64,000 nucleotides of DNA from Terriglobia bacterium (GTDB taxonomy: Bacteria; Acidobacteriota; Terriglobia; Terriglobales; Acidobacteriaceae). Shown here piece by piece: positions 43,364-52,886 of this stretch (position 1 is its first letter; each line of letters opens with the position of its first letter). The stretch spans positions 1-64,000 of the forward strand of contig JAIQFC010000014.1 of the NCBI GenBank assembly GCA_020073465.1. The letters run 5' to 3'. Both the position numbers and the translations under genes were made by a program. The notes beneath the pieces were generated by a model. It ran no database searches, had not been told where the DNA came from, and saw only the letters and a program-made list of their open reading frames with translations.

Positions 43364-43533
43364 TCGGCTACCCCTCGGAGACGTTGTTCGAGGAGGTAGC
43401 CTTCGTTGCCTACTATCTCCACTGGCCCTACGACCAGATCATGCAGTTGGACCATCTTGAGCGGCGTCGATGGGTGATGGAGCTGTCGAAAATTAACCAG
43501 CGGCTGAACGAAGCAGCCAGGGAAGAGAGCTAA
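43360..43533 (+). CDS. Small DUF6760-like eCIS protein
   Basis: 57 residues, again starting inside an ATGA overlap. MIGYPSETLFEEVAFVAYYLHWPYDQIMQLDHLERRRW is the recurrent pattern of a short helical protein seen between tube genes of eCIS and some phages. Likely the second part of an assembly chaperone pair with the preceding gene. Confidence 0.75.
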   Translation: MIGYPSETLFEEVAFVAYYLHWPYDQIMQLDHLERRRWVMELSKINQRLNEAAREES

Positions 43534-43536
43534 CCG

Positions 43537-44112
43537 ATGGACGCCGAGTTCGACGCCAGCGCGAGCATCAGTGCGAGCGCCAGCCTGAGTGCAAGCGTGA
43601 GCGGCGGCGCAAGTCTGAGTGCCAGCGCGAGTCTGAGTGCGAGCCTTAGCGCCGGCGCCAGTTTCTCGGTGGGATTGCTGGCAGCGCCGAAGGACCCGCT
43701 GTTGGGATTTCGTTTTGCCGTAGAGATTGAGGGACTGGTGACGGCGGGGTTCAGCGATGTCACGGGGCTGCACGGCGAAATCGAAGTCCAGCAGTATCGC
43801 GAGGGTGGGGTCAACGCATACATGCTGCAGCGTGCGGGCCCGGTGAAATACACCTCCAACCTGGGGTTGAAGAAAGGGATTCTGAGCGATTCGCGGGAAC
43901 TCTGGAACTGGTATTGCAATGTCACGCAAGGCAAAGTGGAGCGGAAGAACGTTTCCGTCGTTCTGCTCGATGAGCAAGGTTCGGAAAAGCTGCGCTGGAA
44001 CCTTCTTGACGCGTATCCCGTGAAGTGGACGGGGCCAGACCTGCATGCGCTGGCATCCGAGATCGCGTTTGAAACCGTGGAACTGGCACATCATGGAATA
44101 GTCAACGGATAG
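43537..44112 (+). CDS. Inner tube protein 2 with Ser/Ala repeat head
   Basis: 191 residues. Residues ~54-191 are the gp19-like tube fold (LLGFRFAVEIEGLVTAGFSD ... EIAFETVELAHHG). The first ~45 residues are almost only Ser, Ala, Leu and Gly in ASASLSAS-like units, absent from tube protein 1. The head could line the tube lumen or project at the first ring. DNA of the head is itself a degenerate short repeat (GCGAGTCTGAGTGC-like). Confidence 0.9.
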   Translation: MDAEFDASASISASASLSASVSGGASLSASASLSASLSAGASFSVGLLAAPKDPLLGFRFAVEIEGLVTAGFSDVTGLHGEIEVQQYREGGVNAYMLQRAGPVKYTSNLGLKKGILSDSRELWNWYCNVTQGKVERKNVSVVLLDEQGSEKLRWNLLDAYPVKWTGPDLHALASEIAFETVELAHHGIVNG

Positions 44113-44141
44113 GAATTCGTGCGAGAGGTTTTCAAGCTGGT

Positions 44142-46550
44142 ATGGAGAGCAGTCCGGAGCGTGAGCAAACTCGTCCCAACACAGAGCCAGACGCCGGCAC
44201 GCCGGTGGATCTGGGCCGGCACATCTATGCCCGGCACCTCGATATGTCCAACGTGGCTGGCGCCAGTTTGGGCGTGTGGCGGGCTAACCAGATTCATGCC
44301 TTCGGAGCAGCTCGCCTGCCTATGCTGGCTCACCTGCAAAGAAAGTGGTCGGCTACGGGAGCGTTACCAGCACCCTGGAAAACTCTCGGCTATGAATTGT
44401 ACGTTGGCCCCACTGCTCCGCAGCAGGGGCGGGCAGGTCGTAGCCTAGCTTCCCAAACCATTGTGCCGAATCCGGCGTCACTGCAGCCGTCTCCCTCAGG
44501 ACCGGTTGCTTCCACTGAGGATCTACATCAAAACAAGGTCAGCGATACGGCCTCTTCAGGAGCACCTGGATTGATCCCCACAGTCGAGACGCCGGCACTT
44601 CGAAAGGCAGAGTGGGGGCCGCCGATACTCCGAGCGCGCGCCGGCGGTCGGAGTCTGATCCATCAGCAAGATCGGAATGCATCGCAAGAGAGCAAGGCCG
44701 CGACGCACGAGACTCAGGCAGTTCAGCGAGTGCAGGCACATCGGGATGGTCCCGGTCGAGAGGTTGCACCACTCCAACAAGGCAAGAACTCTTCGCAAGA
44801 ACCGTCCAAGACCGCGGAGATTGCACGAAGTTCGCGTGCAGGTGCCTTGCCGGAGGTTCCTGTGCACTTGGAGGAACAGAAGCATAGGAGTCCCTCCTCC
44901 TCACAGGCGCCTGTGTCTCATCGGGGGGCAGAAGGGACAACAAGCAGACCTGAGCAAACAACTGGCACAACTCACGGGACGGTATCAAGCGATCCAGTTA
45001 TCCCGTTGCAGTCGACGACGGCGACCCTGCAAGAGCAGGTACGTGGCCTGCCGGCAGCTTTCGTTCAGCCGGTAATGGAGAAGACGGTGGTTCAACCGAT
45101 CATCCGTCATCGAATTCCGCCAGGCTCCAACGAAGCTGACCGGATTGTGCGGCAAAAAGCAGAGACCGGCAAGGGCACTACAGCAACGGATCACATCAGA
45201 CCCCTGTCTTCACGACAAGAAATGAGCAAGGGAGTCTCCCATGCTGGACCGGTGTCGACACCTGACAAAGTCGACGCTGTCGTCCACGTGAGTCAGCCGT
45301 CGACCAGCGAGTTCTCAAGAAGTGAGAGTGGTACGCCGGTGTATCTGAATCCATCAACCCGCCCGGGGGATAGAGACGATGCGGCAAGAGCCGTCCCGAC
45401 GTTGTCCGTTGAAGATGAAGGAAAGAAGGCGCACGCGGAATCGCCGCTGCGAAGCCTGAACCTACAACCTGTAACCGTAGAGCAGGTCCACGTTGAAGAT
45501 CGACCGGCTGTGCGCAGCGTGGATGTGTCTGCGGCCGTCAGCAATTCGCCCGCTCACTCCGTCGCGGACCGGGGTGTCACCTCGCATAGTCAGCAGGTTC
45601 CGCAGACAGGGCAAATCGTTCTTGCAGAGGGTAGCAAGAACTCAGAGACCGCCCCGGCTAGAGTTTTTCGATCGGTGGACCGGACCGCGCCTTCAATTGA
45701 CGCTGGCAGCCGAAAAACAGAATTGCGCCTTCCAAATTCCGGCCCGGTGGTTCCGCCGAGGTTACCTGACGCAGCGCAGGTTGCATTTCCAGAAACCAGG
45801 ACGCTTGTGGAGGGCGGGAGAGACATTAATAGAGACATTAATAAGGAGGAGCCTGCGGTTCCAGGCGAACCCTCAGTGCCTACGCAGCAAGTATCAGCAG
45901 CTCCGTCACCGGCGCAGAACGTTTCAATGGTGCATGCGGAGGTTGTGCAGCGAGTCGAAGTCAGCTCGCCGGATCACAATGATGCGGTTCCGATTTTTCG
46001 GGAAGCAGCGACACCGGAAAGGCAAACACTCACGAAGGCTCGGGGTGGGAGTGGCTCTTCAATCCAACCGGGCAGCCCTCTTGTTACTCGAGAGACGTTA
46101 CGAGCGCGGGACGTAGCTGCAGGGAGCACTTTCCCAGTGCAACCCGTAGTGAGCCTGGCTAGACCGACTCCTCCGGCGCCGAGGGCGCCGGTTCGGGAGA
46201 TTCATCGCCCTGGGGCGTCTCCCCTGCTGGCGTCTGCACCGGTGGGAGGTAGTGGCGGCGTCTCGACGGCGCTCTTGCAGCGTCAGCCTGTCGCGCCGCA
46301 CAGCGCGATTGTTCCGTCGCACCGGACGGGCACTGTTGCAGTGACGCCCGACAGAACACACTTGCGGCGAGCGCCGGCAGCTGCGTCCGGGCAAACGGAG
46401 GCTTACGAGGCTTCGGTCCCGATGCCTTCCGCCTCCGCAATACCGGCCGCCGATTCTGCTTCGACTCTGGACGTCGGCCAGCTGGCGGATCGCGTGTACC
46501 ACATGCTGGTCGATCGTTTGGCGAGTGAGCGATCTCGCAGAGGAATGTAA
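44142..46550 (+). CDS. Large disordered protein at tape-measure position
   Basis: 802 residues. Only the ends look ordered: residues ~20-90 (LGRHIYARHLDMSNVAGASLG ... PAPWKTLGYELYVGP) and the C-terminal helix VGQLADRVYHMLVDRLASER. The middle ~670 residues are rich in Ser, Pro, Thr, Gln and Val with no repeats or hydrophobic core. It sits between the second tube gene and the LysM baseplate gene. No other gene here looks like a helical tape measure, so it might set tube length or fill the lumen, but the composition is unlike known tape measures. Codon pattern and the absence of stops over 2.4 kb support a real gene. Confidence 0.7.
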   Translation: MESSPEREQTRPNTEPDAGTPVDLGRHIYARHLDMSNVAGASLGVWRANQIHAFGAARLPMLAHLQRKWSATGALPAPWKTLGYELYVGPTAPQQGRAGRSLASQTIVPNPASLQPSPSGPVASTEDLHQNKVSDTASSGAPGLIPTVETPALRKAEWGPPILRARAGGRSLIHQQDRNASQESKAATHETQAVQRVQAHRDGPGREVAPLQQGKNSSQEPSKTAEIARSSRAGALPEVPVHLEEQKHRSPSSSQAPVSHRGAEGTTSRPEQTTGTTHGTVSSDPVIPLQSTTATLQEQVRGLPAAFVQPVMEKTVVQPIIRHRIPPGSNEADRIVRQKAETGKGTTATDHIRPLSSRQEMSKGVSHAGPVSTPDKVDAVVHVSQPSTSEFSRSESGTPVYLNPSTRPGDRDDAARAVPTLSVEDEGKKAHAESPLRSLNLQPVTVEQVHVEDRPAVRSVDVSAAVSNSPAHSVADRGVTSHSQQVPQTGQIVLAEGSKNSETAPARVFRSVDRTAPSIDAGSRKTELRLPNSGPVVPPRLPDAAQVAFPETRTLVEGGRDINRDINKEEPAVPGEPSVPTQQVSAAPSPAQNVSMVHAEVVQRVEVSSPDHNDAVPIFREAATPERQTLTKARGGSGSSIQPGSPLVTRETLRARDVAAGSTFPVQPVVSLARPTPPAPRAPVREIHRPGASPLLASAPVGGSGGVSTALLQRQPVAPHSAIVPSHRTGTVAVTPDRTHLRRAPAAASGQTEAYEASVPMPSASAIPAADSASTLDVGQLADRVYHMLVDRLASERSRRGM

Positions 46551-46552
46551 CC

Positions 46553-47170
46553 ATGGGACTCGAGAAAGCCACCATCACACCGAAGAATCACGGCAAGATC
46601 GAGGTTCTGTTTAACCCGACCCAGTACACCCTGAACCAAGGCAACAATATCGCGAAACAGCCGATCCCCGGGCTGGACGCTCCCATTGTGCAGTACGTCT
46701 GTGGCAAAGAGAGAACGCTAGGCATGAAGCTCTTTTTCGATACGTATGAAGAACAGAGCGACGTGAGCGAACATACCGACGAGATCTATGACTTGCTGGA
46801 GATTGACCCGGATACTCATGCTGCTCCCATTTGTGACATTCAATGGGGAGGCTTCTCGTTCACGGGTGTGCTGGAAAGCGTACAGGGGGAATTCACGCTG
46901 TTCCTGGCTGATGGAACGCCGGTACGCGCAAATTTGACGGTCAGCTTCACTGAGTACATCGATGTTCAGGTGCTGGTTCAGCACAAGCCGAAGCAATCAG
47001 CCGATCACCAGAAGACGCGGTGGGTGAAGAGTGGCGACCGAATCGACAACATTGCCGGGGAAGAATACAAGGATCCCAGAAAGTGGCGGTCGATCGCACA
47101 AGCCAATGGACTGGAAGACCCGCGGCAACTGGAGCCGGGAAGGCAGCTTGTGATTCCCGCGATTCGCTGA
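46553..47170 (+). CDS. LysM baseplate protein (Afp7/Pvc7-like)
   Basis: 205 residues, starting two bases after the previous stop. Residues ~1-145 form the baseplate domain (KIEVLFNPTQYTLNQGNNIAKQ-like start, ...ADGTPVRANLTVSFTEY). A LysM domain closes it (SGDRIDNIAGEEYKDPRKW ... LEPGRQLVIP). In Afp and PVC this protein joins the tube to the spike. Confidence 0.9.
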   Translation: MGLEKATITPKNHGKIEVLFNPTQYTLNQGNNIAKQPIPGLDAPIVQYVCGKERTLGMKLFFDTYEEQSDVSEHTDEIYDLLEIDPDTHAAPICDIQWGGFSFTGVLESVQGEFTLFLADGTPVRANLTVSFTEYIDVQVLVQHKPKQSADHQKTRWVKSGDRIDNIAGEEYKDPRKWRSIAQANGLEDPRQLEPGRQLVIPAIR

Positions 47171-47185
47171 GTTCCGAGAACGGAC

Positions 47186-48280
47186 ATGACAAAGTATTAC
47201 GCACCACAATTCAGCGTGACGGTGAATGGTTCGGAATTGGCCGCCGATATCTCGCAGAACGTTCAGCAGATCACGGTGACCAAGGATGTCGACAGCTCCA
47301 AGGACCACTGCACGTTAACCGTTGCCAACGCAGCTCCCAAAATGCGCTGGACACATACAGACGATGCCCATCTTTTCTGGATCGGTGGTGAGATCCGGGT
47401 GGCCATGGGTTACGTAGACGATCTTCAGGAAGTGATGATGGGCGCAATCACCAGTGTAAGTGCGACATTTCCCAACACTGGCGTGCCGACAATCAGCGTG
47501 ACCGGAACGAGCAAAGTACAAAAGCTAAACGGTGATCAGAAGACTCGTACCTTCACGGGAAAGACGGTCAAGAACATGGTTCAAACCATCGGGCAGGACG
47601 CTGGCCTGCAGGTAGAAGCCGACGATCCCGGCATCACCTATGACTACAAGATCCAGGCCAATCAAACCGATTTCCAGTTCCTGCGTGACATGGCTGATTT
47701 TCTTCACTACGAACTGCTGGTCACGGATAAAACCTTGTACTTTCGCAAGGCAAAAGAGACTGACGAGAAGACCTACACTTTCGTGTGGTCGCCCACCGGA
47801 GTTTATTCCTCCGCGCAGAATACGTTGCCTCTGAAGAGCTTCGACCCGACGGCCGATGCGTTGAAGCAGCAATACACTCAAACGGAAACAAGAGGCTACA
47901 ACGTCAAGACCAAGGAGGCTATCGTCGGCAAGTCGACCAGTGGAGATGTAGGCACGATGGGTGGTTCTCAGCCTGGGACCGACAGTCGAAAGAAAGCCGT
48001 AGGGCCGCATCAGAAAACTCATGTGACGACCCCCGTCCCATCCAAGGCAGCAGCCGATGACCATGCAAAGGCAGCTCAGGCGAAATCCGGTCAGAACTTC
48101 GTCGTCGGAAAAGCACACACAATTGGTGTGCCGGACTTGAAGCCGGGCATAGTCGTAGACCTGGACGGTCTGGGGTTGTTCAGCGGCAAGTACTACGTTG
48201 GCAGTGTCACGCACACCATCGGAGCCAGCGGGTACACCACCGATTTTGACGTACAGAGGAATTCCACCAATGCGAAATAG
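47186..48280 (+). CDS. gpD-like spike/hub protein (Afp8 N-terminal part)
   Basis: 364 residues of the phage late-control D/VgrG N-terminal family: FSVTVNGSELAADISQNVQ, DSSKDHCTLTVAN, IQANQTDFQFLRDMADFLHYE, and the C-terminal LKPGIVVDLDGLGLFSGKYY. It forms the gp27-like hub trimer on which the spike sits. The gene overlaps the next by 11 bases. Confidence 0.92.
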   Translation: MTKYYAPQFSVTVNGSELAADISQNVQQITVTKDVDSSKDHCTLTVANAAPKMRWTHTDDAHLFWIGGEIRVAMGYVDDLQEVMMGAITSVSATFPNTGVPTISVTGTSKVQKLNGDQKTRTFTGKTVKNMVQTIGQDAGLQVEADDPGITYDYKIQANQTDFQFLRDMADFLHYELLVTDKTLYFRKAKETDEKTYTFVWSPTGVYSSAQNTLPLKSFDPTADALKQQYTQTETRGYNVKTKEAIVGKSTSGDVGTMGGSQPGTDSRKKAVGPHQKTHVTTPVPSKAAADDHAKAAQAKSGQNFVVGKAHTIGVPDLKPGIVVDLDGLGLFSGKYYVGSVTHTIGASGYTTDFDVQRNSTNAK

Positions 48281-48893
48281 CCTACTGGATGTGCTGGCGG
48301 CGCCAAGCCACGCGGAGCAGGGAAAGTTCTACGGCGTTGTCATGGGTCTGGTTACGGATAACAAGGATCCCGACAAGATGGGGCGGGTCAAAGTGAAGTT
48401 CCCCTGGCTGTCCGATCAGAACGAGAGTTGGTGGGCCAGAATTGCCGTGCCCATGGCCGGACCCGGCCGTGGCGTTTACTTCCTCCCAGAAGTGGATGAT
48501 GAGGTGTTGTTGGCCTTCGAGCATGGCGACATGAACTTTCCCTACGTGATCGGGGCGCTGTGGAATGGGAAGGACGCGCCGCCCGCGGACAACGGCGATG
48601 GGAAGAACAACATTCGCGTCATCCACTCGCGGAGCGGCCATCTGGTCCGTTTGGATGATACCGATGGAGATGAGAAGGTCGAAATCATCGACAAGACGGG
48701 AAACAACAGCCTCACCATTAAGAGTTCCGATAACAGCATCACCATCAAGTGCAACGGGAAACTCACGCTGCAGGCCGCCCAGGGTGTGGAGATTACTTCG
48801 CAGACCGATGTCAAGGTGCAAGCCAGCACCAACATGGATACGGAAGCAGGAGCACAGTTCACCATTAAGGGATCGATGGTCAACATCAACTAG
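48270..48893 (+). CDS. gpV/VgrG-like spike protein
   Basis: 207 residues from ATG 48270 (AGAGGA upstream), inside the end of the gpD-like gene. Residues ~15-100 are the OB-fold of gp5/gpV (KFYGVVMGLVTDNKDPDKMG, WWARIAVPMAGPGRG, DEVLLAFEHGD). The end is a repeat beta-helix (LTIKSSDNSITIK ... KVQASTNMDTEAG). Split gpD + gpV genes here correspond to one fused VgrG. Confidence 0.92.
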   Translation: MRNSLLDVLAAPSHAEQGKFYGVVMGLVTDNKDPDKMGRVKVKFPWLSDQNESWWARIAVPMAGPGRGVYFLPEVDDEVLLAFEHGDMNFPYVIGALWNGKDAPPADNGDGKNNIRVIHSRSGHLVRLDDTDGDEKVEIIDKTGNNSLTIKSSDNSITIKCNGKLTLQAAQGVEITSQTDVKVQASTNMDTEAGAQFTIKGSMVNIN

Positions 48894-48923
48894 CAACGAC
48901 GGGGAGCGGAGCGGAGACATTCC

Positions 48924-49328
48924 ATGGGTCAACCAGCGGCCAAGCAAGGCGATCAAGTTGTGGCGACGGACATCCACATTGTTCTGGTTCCGGCGCCCCC
49001 CGGACCTCCTGTGCCGACGCCGCTTCCCCACCCGTTCACGGGAATCATCGATGGCTCTCTCAGCAGCAATGTCAACATTATGGGGATGCCGGCGGCCACG
49101 GTGACCAGCACGGCGGACAATACTCCACCTCATTTGCCAACGCCGCCGGGTGTCTCGTTTGTGAAACCGCCAACGAACAAGGCGACGATTATTCAGGGCA
49201 GTATGACGGTGTTTATCAACAACAAGCCTGCAGCACGCAATGGAGACATCGCGCTCACCTGCAACGATCCCGTCGACTTGCCGGTGGGAACTGTGGTTGC
49301 CGTGGGTACGGTCTTGATCGGCGGGTAG
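48924..49328 (+). CDS. PAAR-type spike tip protein (Afp10-like)
   Basis: 134 residues with the PAAR pattern: MGQPAAKQGDQVVATDIHI, Pro-rich loops (PAPPGPPVPTPLPHPFTG), AATVTSTADNTPPHL, and IIQGSMTVFINNKPAARNGD. PAAR proteins form the metal-bound conical tip of spikes. Confidence 0.9.
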   Translation: MGQPAAKQGDQVVATDIHIVLVPAPPGPPVPTPLPHPFTGIIDGSLSSNVNIMGMPAATVTSTADNTPPHLPTPPGVSFVKPPTNKATIIQGSMTVFINNKPAARNGDIALTCNDPVDLPVGTVVAVGTVLIGG

Positions 49329-49335
49329 AGATGCC

Positions 49336-49740
49336 ATGACGACGCCATTCACAGATTTTCTCGGGCAAGGTTTGGGACTCCCGCTCGGCCTCGATTCCGG
49401 CGGTCGAATTGTCCTGACCGACGCTGAGAAGAATATTCAGCAGGCGATCTGGATCATTCTTTCAACCGCGCCCGGCGAGCGCGTCATGCGCCCGGATTTT
49501 GGCTGTGGCATTCACGAGCTCGTGTTCGCAGTTAACGAGGCGAGCACCATCGGACGATTGGAGCAAGAAGTCCGACAAGCTCTGACCATTTGGGAGCCTC
49601 GCATTGATGTAGTCGACGTGAACGTTGAGGTTCGGGGAAGCGGGGAAGTGCTGCTGATCAACATCCAGTACCGGGTTCGATCCACAAACAATCTTTTCAA
49701 CATGGTGTTTCCTTTCTACCTGCGCGGGGGTGCACAGTGA
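49336..49740 (+). CDS. gp25/GPW baseplate protein (Afp9-like)
   Basis: 134 residues. TDAEKNIQQAIWIILSTAPG followed by ERVMRPDFGCGIHELVF is the gp25 family core; this protein starts sheath assembly at the baseplate. The stop overlaps the start of the next gene by 4 bases. Confidence 0.93.
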   Translation: MTTPFTDFLGQGLGLPLGLDSGGRIVLTDAEKNIQQAIWIILSTAPGERVMRPDFGCGIHELVFAVNEASTIGRLEQEVRQALTIWEPRIDVVDVNVEVRGSGEVLLINIQYRVRSTNNLFNMVFPFYLRGGAQ

Positions 49741-52700
49741 TCCCCGGCTCTCCGCAAGTCGACTCCCGCACGGCGGCCGAGGTCGCGGCTCAACTTCAGA
49801 ACCTGCAACGGGAGCACATTCCTCGCTGGCCCCAGGACCGCGAGGTGGGCGGAGCCGGGGAAGCGCTGATTCAGATCTGCTCACGCTACGCGGAACTGAT
49901 CATCAGTCGCCTCAACCGCGCTCCGGGAAAAAACTACCTTGCCTTCCTCGACCTGTTCGGGGTATCGCCGGTTCCGCTGCGGGCCGCACGCGTGCCGCTC
50001 ACATTTACTGCGGTGGCAAACGCACCACAAGACGTCGTGATTCCGGCCGGCACGCAGGTTGCCGCCGCACCGGCCCCAGGAGAAACAAGCCCGGTCGTTT
50101 ACGAGACGGAGCACGAACTGGTGGTCAGCACGGCGAAGGTGGAATCAGTCTTTGTGAAGAATCCTGTGGCAGACGAGTTTGGAGACTACAGCGTCCTTCT
50201 CAAGTCGCTCCAGGCGCCAGAGACCTCCAGGGAAGTGGTGGAATTGTTTCCAGCCTTTCGTGGAAGCCAGCCCATCCGTCACGTCTTGTACTCCGGAATC
50301 AGCCTGCCCGGCAGTTGTCCATCCCTGAAAACTCTGCGCCTGAGCTTCCTGTTGGAGCAGGCCGAGCCGGACGCGCTCGATGCGCGCATCCTCCAATGGG
50401 AGCTGATCACCGCACCTCTGCCCCAGGAAGATTTTGACGAAGACTACCTCTTCAACATCGACGCACAGGCCGGTGCCGCTTTGACTCCGTCGTCGGACGG
50501 AACCGCAAACTTCACGCAGAGTGGGGATGTGGTCTTCGAGGACGTTGTTCTTGCTCCTCAGAAGGACAAGCATGCTGACGTTGTGGTCTGGGTTCGGTGC
50601 CGCCTGATGACGCCCATTACGCAGGAAAAGAAACCGCAGCCGGACAAGCTCCGCGAGTCGCAGCTTCCCACTATCAATCGGCTGACGGCCACGGTCGAAA
50701 TCGCCGGAGCGAGTCTGACGCCCAGCGCTGCCTTCTTCGGCAATGCGAAACTCGATGTCAGCAAGGAATTCTTCCCCTTCGGAGAGAAGCCGAAATTTGG
50801 GGATACCTTCTACCTGGCTGCGGAGCAGGCGCTGTCCGTCCCGGGCGCCGAGGTTGCGCTCGAGATCACCCTGGTGAATCCCGCCTCGGGGGGAGCCGGA
50901 GCACCGCTGCCTCCAGTCAACCCTAACGGCGTCCGGCTCCGTTGGGAGTTCTGGGACGGCGAGGCGTGGGCCGAGTTGGGTGCATCGGAGTACGGCAAAC
51001 AAATCCGTATTGTCCGGGAGGATACCGGCTTTGCCGACGGTACCCAGGCCCTTGCTGAATCAGGCACGCTCCGCTTCAAACTTCCCCGCCCCGCACAGCC
51101 GACGGCGGTGAATGGACAACCAGGTCTGTGGGTTCGAGCACGTCTGGTGGCGGGCAACTACGGCCAGGAAGCTTATTACGAAAAAGAAGGCAAGGGGTAT
51201 GTGGTCGTGCCCGCAACCTTCGCGCCACCCTGCATCAAGTCGATCAAGGTGGATCACTCGTTGAGCCAGACCTCGCCGCCGGACGCAGTGCTGGCATTGA
51301 ATGACGGCCAAATTGTTGAAGCTGAGGAAGACGCGTCCCTGCGGCCGTTTGAGGCAAGTAAGGATGCGGAGCCGACTCTCTACCTTGGGTTCACACCCGG
51401 TCCTGAGACAGCGGCCGCATCCCGGCACAAGGCTGCCAGCTTTTCTGGTCGACCGTTGAGCCTCTATGTCGGCATTGTAAATACGGCAAAAGAGTGGACA
51501 ACAGAGAATGGTTCTCTACAACAACTGGCGGCGGTTTCCTGGGAGTACTGGAATGGCCACGCGTGGACCAAGACCCCTGTACAGGATGATACCCACGGTT
51601 TCATTCGTCCGGGCCTCATTCGCTTTCTGACACCCAACGATTTTTCCAGCCGTCGCGAGTTCGGGATCAAGCGATATTGGCTGCGAGCCCGCCGCGTGGG
51701 GAGTCTATCCACGCTTGATCCTTATCTGCGGCTGCTGTGCCTCAACACGACCATGGCCTCCGAGACGCGGACGGTCTCAGCGGAGTTGCTCGGTTCGAGC
51801 AACGGGGAGCCCAGTCAGAAGTTCAAGACTCTCCGTGCACCCGTGCTGCTCGGGCAACGGCTTGAGATATGCGAGCCTACGATGCCGGCTACGCATGAGC
51901 GGATATTGATCACGTCGGAAGAGGGCGAAGATGCCATTGTCCACCGCCACAATTCCAGCACACACGCCGATGAGATATGGATACGCTGGCATGAAGTGCC
52001 GAACTTCCACGGTTCTGGCCCGCGTGATCGCCACTACGTGATGGATCACATGACCGGCAACATTACGTTTGGAGATGGAACGAATGGTCTGATTCCTCCA
52101 CGGCTTGTGGGCAACATTCTGATGGCGCGCTATCAAACTGGGGCCGGAGCTTCCGGCAACAAACCTGTGGGCTCGGTGAAGCAGTTGCAGAGCGCTCTCC
52201 CTTACGTGCAAAAGGTGGAGAATCCGGAGCCGGCCACCGGAGGGGCTGACACGGAAACCATCCCCGCCATGTTGGCGCGGGCTCCCCAGGAGATCCGCCA
52301 CCGCTTCCGGGCCGTAACCGAGGAGGATTTCGAGGATCTGGCCAGAGTCGCTTCACCGGAAGTTGCCCGCGCGAAGTGCGTGCCGCTGCATGATCTCTCC
52401 AAGGATCGGGATGCGCGGCACCGCCATCCGGGCATGGTCAGTCTGATCGTGGCGCCGCGTTCCCATGATCCCAAGCCGGAGCTGACCGTGGACCTGATGG
52501 CTCGGGTGGCTACCTTCCTGGACGACTGCCGGCCTCCGGTCGGACAGCTCATTCTGGTTGCACCCGAGCACGTCCGTGTCGACGTGCATGCCGAAGTGAC
52601 CGTTTCGAGCATTGAGGTGGCCACCAACGCACAGCGTGACGCGGTGAACACGCTCCAGAAATTCTTGCACCCGTCGTCTGGAGGATGGGACGCTTCCGGC

Positions 52701-52883
52701 TGGGAGTTTGGCCATGAGCCGAAAAATTCCGATATCTACGCGTTGCTTCGAAAAGTGCCAGGGATTAGCCACGTTCGCCGCGTGAGCTTGACCATGCTGG
52801 GTGACAGACCGGGCGCGGAGAGAACAGGAAGATTTCTGATTTATGGCGGACAGCACACCATAGCCGTAACGACGGAGCAGTAG
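49737..52883 (+). CDS. Large baseplate wedge protein (J-like, Afp11)
   Basis: 1048 residues, GTG start in a 4-base overlap. It is the putative baseplate assembly protein family common to eCIS: an N-terminal segment EALIQICSRYAELIISRLNR, central beta-rich repeats, and a gpJ-like C-terminal region (IRHRFRAVTEEDFEDLARVA ... EVARAKCVPLHD; GKNSDIYALLRKVPGISH-like). It builds the wedges around the hub. Confidence 0.9.
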   Translation: MIPGSPQVDSRTAAEVAAQLQNLQREHIPRWPQDREVGGAGEALIQICSRYAELIISRLNRAPGKNYLAFLDLFGVSPVPLRAARVPLTFTAVANAPQDVVIPAGTQVAAAPAPGETSPVVYETEHELVVSTAKVESVFVKNPVADEFGDYSVLLKSLQAPETSREVVELFPAFRGSQPIRHVLYSGISLPGSCPSLKTLRLSFLLEQAEPDALDARILQWELITAPLPQEDFDEDYLFNIDAQAGAALTPSSDGTANFTQSGDVVFEDVVLAPQKDKHADVVVWVRCRLMTPITQEKKPQPDKLRESQLPTINRLTATVEIAGASLTPSAAFFGNAKLDVSKEFFPFGEKPKFGDTFYLAAEQALSVPGAEVALEITLVNPASGGAGAPLPPVNPNGVRLRWEFWDGEAWAELGASEYGKQIRIVREDTGFADGTQALAESGTLRFKLPRPAQPTAVNGQPGLWVRARLVAGNYGQEAYYEKEGKGYVVVPATFAPPCIKSIKVDHSLSQTSPPDAVLALNDGQIVEAEEDASLRPFEASKDAEPTLYLGFTPGPETAAASRHKAASFSGRPLSLYVGIVNTAKEWTTENGSLQQLAAVSWEYWNGHAWTKTPVQDDTHGFIRPGLIRFLTPNDFSSRREFGIKRYWLRARRVGSLSTLDPYLRLLCLNTTMASETRTVSAELLGSSNGEPSQKFKTLRAPVLLGQRLEICEPTMPATHERILITSEEGEDAIVHRHNSSTHADEIWIRWHEVPNFHGSGPRDRHYVMDHMTGNITFGDGTNGLIPPRLVGNILMARYQTGAGASGNKPVGSVKQLQSALPYVQKVENPEPATGGADTETIPAMLARAPQEIRHRFRAVTEEDFEDLARVASPEVARAKCVPLHDLSKDRDARHRHPGMVSLIVAPRSHDPKPELTVDLMARVATFLDDCRPPVGQLILVAPEHVRVDVHAEVTVSSIEVATNAQRDAVNTLQKFLHPSSGGWDASGWEFGHEPKNSDIYALLRKVPGISHVRRVSLTMLGDRPGAERTGRFLIYGGQHTIAVTTEQ

Positions 52884-52886
52884 ACC

